Below, in pieces: positions 8,079 to 14,421 of a DNA stretch of 18,983 nt. The number at the start of each line of letters is the position of its first letter. The stretch's first letter is position 1. Source of the DNA: Prevotellaceae bacterium UBA7028 (GTDB lineage Bacteria > Bacteroidota > Bacteroidia > Bacteroidales > Bacteroidaceae); contig DLBF01000031.1 in assembly GCA_002494215.1 (NCBI GenBank), positions 1-18,983 of the forward strand. The letters are read 5' to 3'. The notes under the pieces were generated by a model. The model worked only from the letters and a program-made list of their open reading frames with translations. It did not search any database and was not told where the DNA came from. The translations under genes were made by a program, and so were the position numbers.

Positions 8079-8834
8079 TTACTGAATCAATACTTTTACG
8101 GTTTTTCCGGGCAATTTTACCATGTAAATGCCAGCTGCCAGACGGGTGGTGCGTGGCATCTCCTCGCCCTGAGCATTAAACAATTGCCATTTTGTTACAC
8201 CACTGACGCTTATGCGCTTGCCAGAGATGCGAATGCTGGTCTTGCTTGGCTTGGCTGATTCAATGCCGTCCCATCCAGAAATCTCCATTGTAATAAACTT
8301 CCATCCTATGGCAGACGTGCTCTCGTTCTCGGTAGGGTAACTAATTGGAGCGCTGTCAACGTCTGCCACGGCAAGACAACGGTTAATGCCGTCGTCCTCA
8401 ACGCTTTGAAGTGAGAATGCGTTATTTCCTAATGCTGTAATGACAAAGCCAGTTGTGATTCCTGCGGGCATAATCTGTGTGACATTGCAGCTGCCCATGT
8501 CCAACGAGCATCCGTCTATTTCCTGCCCAGTAGCTCTGTTAACCAAAATTACTTTGTTTTCAGCTCCGGCTGCCAGTTTCCATTGACTTCTGTAGTCCTT
8601 CTCCTCTGTCTGAAGCAACTGTAGGGGGTAGATGTCGTCCTCTTCGCTATAGTCCGTGACGGCATACCCTTCCAACTCGGGCAAAGCGCTACAAATACGA
8701 TACCAGTATGTGGTCTCGCTTTCGTCAAGAGGGTCCCATACTTGGAGTTCTGACTCGTACTCTTGGGCTCCTGCCGTTACTGCGGAAAGTATGGCTAGCC
8801 CCCATAGTACACATTTAAATGCGTTGTGATTCAT
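8079..8834 (-). CDS. Small secreted protein with sorting-type C-terminal domain, function unknown
   Basis: The frame opens at 8858, but the Met at 8834 gives a standard signal peptide (MNHNAFKCVLWGLAILSAVTAGAQ), leaving 251 residues in all. The middle, from about YWYRICSALP to IGWKFITME, looks like a compact beta-rich domain with Trp-x-Leu and Asn-Lys-Val-Ile-Leu-Val-Asn-Arg motifs. It resembles the ricin-like segment in the large phosphatase two genes downstream, but I cannot name a family with confidence. The last 50 or so residues (ISGKRISVSG, WQLFNAQGEEM, AAGIYMVKLPGK) match the common type IX secretion sorting domain. The gene is first in the minus-strand surface block, has a good promoter at 8880-8910, and ends 15 bases before the metallophosphoesterase gene, so the two are very likely co-transcribed. 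Confidence 0.8.
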   Translation of the reverse strand: MNHNAFKCVLWGLAILSAVTAGAQEYESELQVWDPLDESETTYWYRICSALPELEGYAVTDYSEEDDIYPLQLLQTEEKDYRSQWKLAAGAENKVILVNRATGQEIDGCSLDMGSCNVTQIMPAGITTGFVITALGNNAFSLQSVEDDGINRCLAVADVDSAPISYPTENESTSAIGWKFITMEISGWDGIESAKPSKTSIRISGKRISVSGVTKWQLFNAQGEEMPRTTRLAAGIYMVKLPGKTVKVLIQ

Positions 8835-8879
8835 AGATTTAAGATTATTCTGTTGCAATTCTTTTTACAAAAAACGATG

Positions 8880-8910
8880 CAAATATAGGATTTTCTTTCG
8901 TATGTGCAAA
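8880..8910 (-). promoter_or_regulatory. Bacteroidetes-type promoter for the surface-phosphatase operon
   Basis: On the minus strand, TTTG (complement of 8907-8910) is followed after 19 bases by TATATTTG (complement of 8880-8887), a full match to the TTTG / TAnnTTTG promoter used by the Bacteroidetes primary sigma factor. It lies about 45 bases upstream of the chosen start at 8834, which supports that start. Confidence 0.75.
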
Positions 8911-8958
8911 AATGTACCTTATTTTTTTTATACAGACAAAGGGAATCTGTTCTTTTAC

Positions 8959-9336
8959 TCAATTTTTGCGTCTAAAAGCCCAGCCAATAAGGTATGCAAT
9001 CGTGGCTCCCGTGCTATTAGCCAAGAGATCAAGCCATTCTCCGCTGCGACACGTGGTTAGGTATTCCTGTGCAAGTTCCAAAAGTCCGCTCATTGTAATG
9101 GGGCAGAGGTATCCAAAGAGGGTAATTCTAACGGTGTTAATGGTCTTGTGATTCCGCAAGTATTCAAACCAGATAATCAGGCAGAAGCTACCATACATCA
9201 CCATGTGTGTCCATTTGTCTATAAACGGCACGTCTTCGGCCTGCGGAATTTCTGGAATAGGGAACAATGACAGGCATATTATAACGCAGGCGGTGAATAG
9301 CGATAGGGGGTATTTGTGGATAAACTTTCTTTCCAT
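8959..9336 (-). CDS. VanZ-like family membrane protein
   Basis: The 125-residue product has a short basic start and about four membrane spans. It carries the family hallmarks: an acidic-aromatic segment DKWTHMVMYGSF after the first span, and ELAQEYLTTCRSGEWLDLLANSTGA before the last. VanZ gives low-level teicoplanin resistance in enterococci; members in Bacteroidetes are widespread and mostly uncharacterised, so a resistance role should not be assumed. The gene diverges from the transporter operon at 9435 across 98 bases that hold facing promoter elements. A 124-base gap with its own promoter separates it from the next minus-strand gene, so it is probably a single-gene unit. A weak ACAGA/TCTGT hairpin at 8932-8950 follows the stop but lacks a U-tract. 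Confidence 0.88.
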   Translation of the reverse strand: MERKFIHKYPLSLFTACVIICLSLFPIPEIPQAEDVPFIDKWTHMVMYGSFCLIIWFEYLRNHKTINTVRITLFGYLCPITMSGLLELAQEYLTTCRSGEWLDLLANSTGATIAYLIGWAFRRKN

Positions 9337-9360
9337 TTTGTAAGTAAACCAGGTGATTAT

Positions 9361-9392
9361 GTTGCAAAATTACAAAAAACTTTGTACTTTTG
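9361..9392 (+). promoter_or_regulatory. Promoter for the transporter operon
   Basis: TACTTTTG at 9385-9392 matches the TAnnTTTG element; GTTG at 9361-9364 is a near match to the upstream TTTG with 20 bases between them. It lies about 45 bases before the ATG at 9435. Confidence 0.55.
9365..9372 (-). promoter_or_regulatory. Possible -7 element for the VanZ-like gene
   Basis: The complement reads TAATTTTG, a match to TAnnTTTG, about 30 bases upstream of the start at 9336. No good TTTG is seen 19-21 bases further upstream, so support is only partial. It lies within the span of the plus-strand promoter, so the two could compete. Confidence 0.4.
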
Positions 9393-9434
9393 CGCGGTTT
9401 TTGTCGTTGGTTTTCAGTGTTTTTATTGTAAAAG

Positions 9435-10793
9435 ATGGAGAAAAGAGGCAGTTTTGGTAGCAAACTGGGAGTCGTATTGGCCTCGGCAGGAAGTGCTGTC
9501 GGTTTGGGCAATATCTGGCGTTTCCCTACTGAGGTGGGGCAGAACGGTGGCGCTGCTTTTATTCTGGTTTATATAGCTTTTGTGCTTTTCCTGGCCTTGC
9601 CTGTTATGGTGAGCGAGTTCGTGATTGGCCGCTCATCGGGTGCCAATATTGTTCATGCTTTTCGCAAACTGGCTCCGGCCAGATGGTGGATGATCATCGG
9701 ATTCTTGGGCGTGTTGGGAGGCGTGCTGGTGCTCTCTTTCTATGGGGTTGTGGCTGGCTGGACGCTGAAATATACTGTAGATGCTTTGGCGCACCGCATA
9801 AGCGGAACTGACCCTGCGCAGACATTCAACAACTTTGTTTCTAATCCTTGGAGCCCCATTCTTTATATGGTCTTGTTCTTGTTACTGACTCATCTTGTGG
9901 TGATTCGTGGTATCAAGGGAGGAATAGAGAAGTACTCTAAACTGATGATGCCCTTACTGTTGGTAATTATCGTGATATTGGTGGGCTGCTCGCTGAGTAT
10001 GCCAGGCTCTGCAGAAGGTATACGTTTCCTTCTACAGCCCGATTTTAGCAAGGTAACACCTCACGTGGTATTGAGCGCAATGGGGCAGGCCTTCTTCTCG
10101 TTGAGTGTAGGTATCGGTTGTATGGCTACATACGCTTCATATTTCAACAAGGATATGAATCTGGCAGGTTCTGCCGCTAATGTTTGCGCTATTGATACGA
10201 TGGTAGCCATCGTAAGCGGATTTATCATTTTCCCTGCGGTCTTTAGTGTGGAAGGTGTACAGGCTGATGCAGGAGCTGGCTTGGTATTTATAACCTTACC
10301 CCATGTGTTCAGTAGTGCTTTTGCGCAGATGCCTCTGTTGGGCTACATATTCTCTTCGTTGTTCTACCTGCTTCTCTTGTTGGCAGCCCTTACCAGCAGT
10401 ATTTCTATGCACGAGATATGTACGGCTTTTGTGAGCGAGCATTATGGCCTCGCCAGGAAAAAGGCTGCTACATTGGTAACATTGGTCTATATGGTATTAG
10501 GGACAGCCTGTTCTTTGTCGTTTGGACCATGGAAGGACTACACTTTGGCGGGGATGACAGTCTTTAGCTGGTTCGACTTTATAACAGCTATGTTTATTAT
10601 GCCTATAGGCGGTATATTCATATCTTTGTTTGCTGGTTGGTACTTGGATCGTAAACTGTTGACGGACGAACTGACCAATTGCGGAACGCTGAAGGTTAGA
10701 GGCTTGAGAGGACTTATTTTCCTGATAAGATGGGTAGCACCCATTGGCGTTGGGATGGTTTTCCTGAACGAGGTGGCAAAACTGTTTAATTAA
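9435..10793 (+). CDS. Sodium:neurotransmitter symporter family transporter (first of a tandem pair)
   Basis: This 452-residue, highly hydrophobic protein begins with the family signature in span 1, GSAVGLGNIWRFPTEVGQNG, where the unwound helix around Gly-Leu-Gly-Asn binds sodium and substrate in LeuT. The next span has the usual ALPVMVSEFVIGR motif. About 11-12 spans are expected; the length is close to the short 11-span bacterial members such as the Fusobacterium tyrosine transporter, rather than to the longer LeuT. Such proteins import amino acids or related compounds with sodium in the inner membrane. The substrate cannot be read from sequence. It is followed after two bases by a close paralogue and then overlaps into a helix-hairpin-helix gene, so the three form an operon. 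The start at 9435 puts a short Met-Glu-Lys-Arg lead before span 1, matching the paralogue. Confidence 0.93.
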   Translation: MEKRGSFGSKLGVVLASAGSAVGLGNIWRFPTEVGQNGGAAFILVYIAFVLFLALPVMVSEFVIGRSSGANIVHAFRKLAPARWWMIIGFLGVLGGVLVLSFYGVVAGWTLKYTVDALAHRISGTDPAQTFNNFVSNPWSPILYMVLFLLLTHLVVIRGIKGGIEKYSKLMMPLLLVIIVILVGCSLSMPGSAEGIRFLLQPDFSKVTPHVVLSAMGQAFFSLSVGIGCMATYASYFNKDMNLAGSAANVCAIDTMVAIVSGFIIFPAVFSVEGVQADAGAGLVFITLPHVFSSAFAQMPLLGYIFSSLFYLLLLLAALTSSISMHEICTAFVSEHYGLARKKAATLVTLVYMVLGTACSLSFGPWKDYTLAGMTVFSWFDFITAMFIMPIGGIFISLFAGWYLDRKLLTDELTNCGTLKVRGLRGLIFLIRWVAPIGVGMVFLNEVAKLFN

Positions 10794-10795
10794 GA

Positions 10796-12151
10796 ATGGC
10801 GGAAACAAGAAAGAATTTTACCAGTAAGTTAGGTGTGGTGCTGGCTGCAGCTGGCAGTGCCGTGGGGTTGGGAAATGTGTGGCGCTTCCCCACAGAGGTG
10901 GGTAACAATGGTGGTGCCGCTTTTATCCTTATATACCTGTTGTGTGTGCTGGGCGTAGGCGTTCCTGTTATGATGAGCGAGTTTCTGATAGGTCGTCACA
11001 CTCATGCTAATACTATCTCAGCCTTTTCGAAGTTGGCTCCTGGCAAATGGTGGCGTATAGAGGGTGTAGCTGGTGTATTCGTTGCGTTTCTGATTTTGTC
11101 ATACTATACAGTCATCAGCGGTTGGACGTTATATTATCTGGTGCAGTCTCTGAGAGGTGCTTTGTTGTCTAATCAGGACTACTCGGCTTACTTTAATTCA
11201 TTTGTATCGGAGCCCTTCATACCTCTTCTATATGCTGTTGTCTTTATGGCAATGACGCATCTGGTGATTGCTCGTGGTGTACAGTCGGGTATTGAACGTT
11301 TCTCTAAGATTATGATGCCCATGTTGCTACTGATAATAGGCATCCTTGTGGTATGTTCCTTTGGCATGCCTGGTGCTGGAACGGGGTTACGATTCCTACT
11401 GAAGCCCGACTTTAGCAAGGTTACAGCCAGTGTGGTATTGAGCGCAATGGGACAGGCCTTCTTCTCGTTAAGTCTGGCTATGGGATGCCTGTGTACCTAT
11501 GCCTCTTACTTCACTTCGGATACTAAGCTAGTGAAGACTGCCTTCAGCGTATGTACCATAGATACTTTTGTGGCTGTGCTGAGTGGCTTTATTATTTTCC
11601 CCGCCGTTTTTAGCGTGCCGAATGTGAGTCCTGATGAAGGACCTGGTCTGGTCTTTGTGACTTTGCCCCATGTCTTTAATACTGCCTTTCATGGTGTGCC
11701 TGTTTTGGGCTATCTTTTCTCTGGGCTTTTCTATATGCTGTTGTTGTTGGCAGCCCTGACAAGTGCCATGTCTTTGCACGAGTCGGTGACGGCCTATGTG
11801 ATAGAGTCTTGGGGTATTCCTCGCAAGAAAGCTTCTGCTATGGTGTCGGCCAGTTGTATGGCTTTGGGCGTACTGTGCAGTCTTTCCTTTGGTGTGCTAA
11901 GCGACTTTACCATCTTTGGGCTGACCATCTTTGGGCTTTTTGACTTCTGTGCCTCAAAGATTATCATGCCTGCTGGCGGCCTTATCATCTGTCTTTTTGT
12001 TGGATGGTATCTGGATAGAAAATTGGTCCACAGCGAACTGACAAACGGTGGAACAGTTCCTTTCCGTCTGTTCCGTTTCTATATCTTCCTTGTCAGGTAT
12101 GTTGTGCCTATAGCCATAGCACTTATCTTCATTAATGAGTTGTTAGGATGA
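10796..12151 (+). CDS. Sodium:neurotransmitter symporter family transporter (second of a tandem pair)
   Basis: The 451-residue product aligns with its upstream neighbour along the full length, sharing GSAVGLGN-WRFPTEVG-NGGAAFIL, MSEF-IGR, PDFSKVT--VVLSAMGQAFFSLS and GWYLDRKL blocks. The two are clearly a gene duplication, by eye well over half identical. Differences cluster in loops and in some membrane spans (for instance FYGVVAGWTLKY here becomes YYTVISGWTLYY), which may mean different substrates. It begins two bases after the first copy stops, and its TGA overlaps the ATG of the next gene (ATGA at 12148-12151), a sign of translational coupling. Function as for the first copy: sodium-coupled uptake of an amino acid or similar solute. 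Confidence 0.93.
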   Translation: MAETRKNFTSKLGVVLAAAGSAVGLGNVWRFPTEVGNNGGAAFILIYLLCVLGVGVPVMMSEFLIGRHTHANTISAFSKLAPGKWWRIEGVAGVFVAFLILSYYTVISGWTLYYLVQSLRGALLSNQDYSAYFNSFVSEPFIPLLYAVVFMAMTHLVIARGVQSGIERFSKIMMPMLLLIIGILVVCSFGMPGAGTGLRFLLKPDFSKVTASVVLSAMGQAFFSLSLAMGCLCTYASYFTSDTKLVKTAFSVCTIDTFVAVLSGFIIFPAVFSVPNVSPDEGPGLVFVTLPHVFNTAFHGVPVLGYLFSGLFYMLLLLAALTSAMSLHESVTAYVIESWGIPRKKASAMVSASCMALGVLCSLSFGVLSDFTIFGLTIFGLFDFCASKIIMPAGGLIICLFVGWYLDRKLVHSELTNGGTVPFRLFRFYIFLVRYVVPIAIALIFINELLG

Positions 12152-13080
12152 AGCGCCGTCTGCCTTTCTTGTCCAATTCGGCTCGTAGGGGCCTTCTGGT
12201 GTTAGAATGGTTGATAATCCTTGTTGTAATAGGCGTGTGTGTATTCTCGTGGCATAAACCCAAAAAGGAATTTGTGCACGAGACAGAACTGGCTTTTCCT
12301 AAGCAAAAGAAGCAGGCCCATACTGTCACCTATGCTGTAGCAGAGGAGAAGGTGGAAACCTTTCCCTTTGATCCCAATACGGCTGACAGCACTACGCTGT
12401 TACGCCTTGGTTTGGCTCCTTGGCAAGTACGAGCTATCTATAAGTACAGGGCTAAGCATGGCAGGTATCATACGCCCGAGGATTTTAAACGGCTCCCTGG
12501 CATGACGTATGAGCTGTGGGAGCGCTTAGGTCCGCAGGTGAGAATAGCCCGTCAGTTCCAGTATATAGATGAGGGCGAGAAACGTCCTTCCTATGCTGTC
12601 AGGTCTTCCTCAGCCCCAGAGAATACGGAGCTTGCATCTACCCCGCAGAAAAATGATTCTGTTGTGAAGCATCCTCGTAAGTTCGGGGCCATTACCCTTG
12701 TGGATATCAATACAGCAGATAGTGCCGAGCTGATGCGTATTCCTGGTATTGGCGAGTATAGGTCGAAGAAAATTGTGGAATATCGCCGCATGTTGGGTGG
12801 CTTTATCCGTGCCGAGCAAGTGATGGAGGCCTGCGATATGCCTGATGATATACTGCAATGGGTAAGGGTTAAGGAAGACGCGCCTGTAAGAAAGGTGAAT
12901 GTGAACAAGCTGTCCCTGCAACGGCTGATGAATCATCCCTATATCACATTCTATCAGGCTCGTGCCATTGTGGAATACCGCAAGGCACATAACAATCTGA
13001 AAGGAATTGAAGACTTGAGGGGGCTTGAGGGCTTTACACCCCTAAAAATAGAAAAACTCCAGCCTTATCTGGAGTTTTAA
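12148..13080 (+). CDS. Membrane-anchored triple helix-hairpin-helix protein (ComEA-like)
   Basis: The 310-residue product has a basic N-terminus, one membrane span at about residues 14-34 (GLLVLEWLIILVVIGVCVFSW), and three ComEA-type helix-hairpin-helix regions: about 72-140 (FDPNTADSTTLLRLGL, PEDFKRLPGM), 186-245 (VDINTADSAELMRIPGIGEYRSKKIVEYR) and 250-310 (KVNVNKLSLQRLMNHPYITFYQARAIVEYR). The middle one keeps the best Pro-Gly-Ile-Gly hairpin; the outer two are degenerate there. ComEA binds incoming DNA in naturally competent bacteria, and triple forms of this kind are common in Bacteroidetes; DNA binding outside the inner membrane is plausible but not shown. The start overlaps the transporter stop codon. 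The last codons form the stem of an intrinsic terminator. Confidence 0.88.
   Translation: MKRRLPFLSNSARRGLLVLEWLIILVVIGVCVFSWHKPKKEFVHETELAFPKQKKQAHTVTYAVAEEKVETFPFDPNTADSTTLLRLGLAPWQVRAIYKYRAKHGRYHTPEDFKRLPGMTYELWERLGPQVRIARQFQYIDEGEKRPSYAVRSSSAPENTELASTPQKNDSVVKHPRKFGAITLVDINTADSAELMRIPGIGEYRSKKIVEYRRMLGGFIRAEQVMEACDMPDDILQWVRVKEDAPVRKVNVNKLSLQRLMNHPYITFYQARAIVEYRKAHNNLKGIEDLRGLEGFTPLKIEKLQPYLEF
13053..13078. terminator. Intrinsic terminator embedded in the end of the helix-hairpin-helix gene
   Basis: A 10-bp perfect stem AAAACTCCAG (13053-13062) and CTGGAGTTTT (13069-13078) with a 6-base loop. The T-rich right arm serves the plus strand and the A-rich left arm serves transcription of tRNA-Phe from the other side. 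The right arm includes the first base of the TAA stop codon, so it codes for the last residues and ends transcription too. Confidence 0.8.
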
Positions 13081-13091
13081 TCTTGTTTGTG

Positions 13092-13164
13092 TGGTGCCTC
13101 CAGGAATCGAACCGGGGACACAAGGATTTTCAGTCCTTTGCTCTACCAACTGAGCTATGGCACC
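13092..13164 (-). tRNA. tRNA-Phe (anticodon GAA)
   Basis: The minus strand folds into a 73-base cloverleaf beginning GGTGCCATAGCTCAG. The D stem GCTC/GAGC and anticodon stem AAGGA/TCCTT are perfect; the loop CTGAAAA places GAA at positions 34-36, which reads Phe codons. The T loop TTCGATT is standard. Two pairs are not canonical: A7 with A66 at the base of the acceptor stem and C51 with U63 in the T stem. CCA is not encoded, as often in Bacteroidetes. It has its own promoter-like element at 13189-13220 and lies just downstream of thiL on the same strand. Confidence 0.92.
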
Positions 13165-13188
13165 ATGCCTCTTCTTTGAAAGCGAGTG

Positions 13189-13220
13189 CAAAGGTAGTGT
13201 TTTTTTGCTTAACTTCCAAG
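13189..13220 (-). promoter_or_regulatory. Promoter for tRNA-Phe
   Basis: The complement of 13189-13196 reads TACCTTTG, a match to TAnnTTTG; CTTG (complement of 13217-13220) lies 20 bases upstream as a near match to TTTG. The predicted transcript start falls a few bases before the mature 5' end at 13164. Confidence 0.6.
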
Positions 13221-13236
13221 GAATAGGTGTTGAAAT

Positions 13237-14298
13237 TTACTGAAGAGGATTCCAACCTTGTGCTTTCAGCTCAAATTCGCTACCATCGCGACAGATGAGA
13301 ACCTTGCCCAGGCTTTCTTTGGTGATGTATCCTATAACCCTTACGTCCTCTATTTTGTTTATGGCATCGTTGTCCGACAGGGGGACGGTAAAGAGTAGCT
13401 CGTAGTCCTCTCCGCCGTTCAGGGCACAGGTGGTAACATTCATATTCATCTCTTCGGCCATGGCGGCAGTCTGGTAGTCAAGGGGTATGCGGTCCTCGTA
13501 CACACGACAGCCAACCTTGCTCTGTGTACAGATGTGCATAAGCTCGCTGCTTAGCCCGTCGCTGATGTCCATCATGCTGGTAGGGTGTATGTTGGCCTTT
13601 GCCAGTGCTTCTATGATGTCTCTGCGTGCTTCTGGCTTCAGTTGCCTTTCCAAGAGGTACTCATAGCCCGAGAAGTCTGGCTGGAAGTCGTCCTTAATAT
13701 TTGGATTTTGATTTTTGGACTTGGAACTTTGAACTTGGGCATCATATACAGCCTTCTCGCGTTCCAGCAATTGCAGGCCCATATAAGATGCACCTAAGTT
13801 GCCGCTGACGCAAATTAAATCTGTTTCCTTGGCTCCGTTTCTATAGACGATGTCAGCAGGCAGAGCCTCTCCGATGGCTGTGATGCTGATAGCCAAACCT
13901 GTAAGGCTGCTGGTGGTATCTCCGCCAACGATATCTACATGGTGTTTCTCGCAAGCCAGTTTCATGCCGGCGTAAAGTTCCTCTATATCTTCTACCGTGA
14001 ACTTCTTGCTTACTGCCAGGCTGACTGTTATCTGGCGGGGCGTGCCGTTCATGGCGTAGATATCGCTCAGATTGACCATAACGGCCTTGTATCCCAGATG
14101 CTTCAGGGGTACGTACATCAGGTCGAAGTGAACGCCTTCCATCAGCAAGTCGGTGGTCACTAATGTCTGTGCACCCTCTGTGGGTTTCAGTACTGCACAG
14201 TCATCTCCTACACCCTTCTGGGTGCCAGGGTTTTCGTTATTCAGATTTTCTGTGAGTCGCCGTATCAGGCCAAACTCTCCCAATTCAGATATTTCCAA
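13237..14298 (-). CDS. thiL: Thiamine-monophosphate kinase
   Basis: ThiL phosphorylates thiamine monophosphate to thiamine pyrophosphate with ATP, the last step of cofactor synthesis, in the cytoplasm. The 353-residue product shows the family's features: the N-terminal ELGEFGLIRRL, the metal-binding GVGDDCAVL (29-37), TTDLLMEGVHFDL (48-60), the NLSDIYAMNGTP segment (76-87), VGGDTT (124-129), the MDISDGLSSEL block (243-253) and NGGEDYELLF (294-303). Residues about 188-202 are a low-complexity Ser/Lys/Asn/Gln insert encoded by a heptamer repeat, in a loop before the conserved ERQLKPEAR. The flanking motifs are intact, so the enzyme is probably active. The gene is last in the sppA-lpxK-phosphorylase-thiL series, separated from the phosphorylase by 123 bases of repeats. 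No thiamine riboswitch is seen upstream. Confidence 0.95.
   Translation of the reverse strand: MEISELGEFGLIRRLTENLNNENPGTQKGVGDDCAVLKPTEGAQTLVTTDLLMEGVHFDLMYVPLKHLGYKAVMVNLSDIYAMNGTPRQITVSLAVSKKFTVEDIEELYAGMKLACEKHHVDIVGGDTTSSLTGLAISITAIGEALPADIVYRNGAKETDLICVSGNLGASYMGLQLLEREKAVYDAQVQSSKSKNQNPNIKDDFQPDFSGYEYLLERQLKPEARRDIIEALAKANIHPTSMMDISDGLSSELMHICTQSKVGCRVYEDRIPLDYQTAAMAEEMNMNVTTCALNGGEDYELLFTVPLSDNDAINKIEDVRVIGYITKESLGKVLICRDGSEFELKAQGWNPLQ
13700..13734. repeat. Five heptamer repeats inside thiL
   Basis: On the plus strand the units are TTTGGAT, TTTGATT, TTTGGAC, TTGGAAC, TTTGAAC, with related sequence spilling over on both sides (about 13694-13737). On the coding strand this gives residues about 188-202, rich in Ser, Lys, Asn and Gln, unlike the rest of the protein. 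Confidence 0.75.
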
Positions 14299-14308
14299 TT
14301 ATAAATAG

Positions 14309-14347
14309 TTTATAGTTTAATGTTTATAGTTTAGAGTCAGTTTAGAG
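14309..14347. repeat. Heptamer array upstream of thiL
   Basis: TTTATAG, TTTAATG, TTTATAG, TTTAGAG, a 4-base break, then TTTAGAG. It begins 11 bases upstream of the thiL start and would lie in its leader if thiL is co-transcribed with the phosphorylase. Confidence 0.7.
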
Positions 14348-14383
14348 CTTGAAGACTATAGAATATCGCGGTAGCTCCCAAGA

Positions 14384-14418
14384 TTCTTCACTCTTCACTC
14401 TTCATTCTTCATTCTTCA
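14384..14418. repeat. Heptamer array after the purine nucleoside phosphorylase gene
   Basis: Five perfect-length units: TTCTTCA, CTCTTCA, CTCTTCA, TTCTTCA, TTCTTCA, ending just before the phosphorylase stop codon at 14422-14424. A short non-repetitive segment (14348-14383) separates it from the array at 14309. Confidence 0.75.
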
Positions 14419-14421
14419 CTC

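Noticed and set aside
8932..8950. ACAGA/TCTGT hairpin after the VanZ-like gene as a terminator
   Set aside because: Only five pairs and followed on the minus strand by A-rich, not T-rich, sequence.
14299..14421. Thiamine riboswitch upstream of thiL
   Set aside because: The gap consists largely of heptamer arrays and lacks the conserved TPP-binding core; thiL is also not usually the riboswitch-controlled gene in such an operon.
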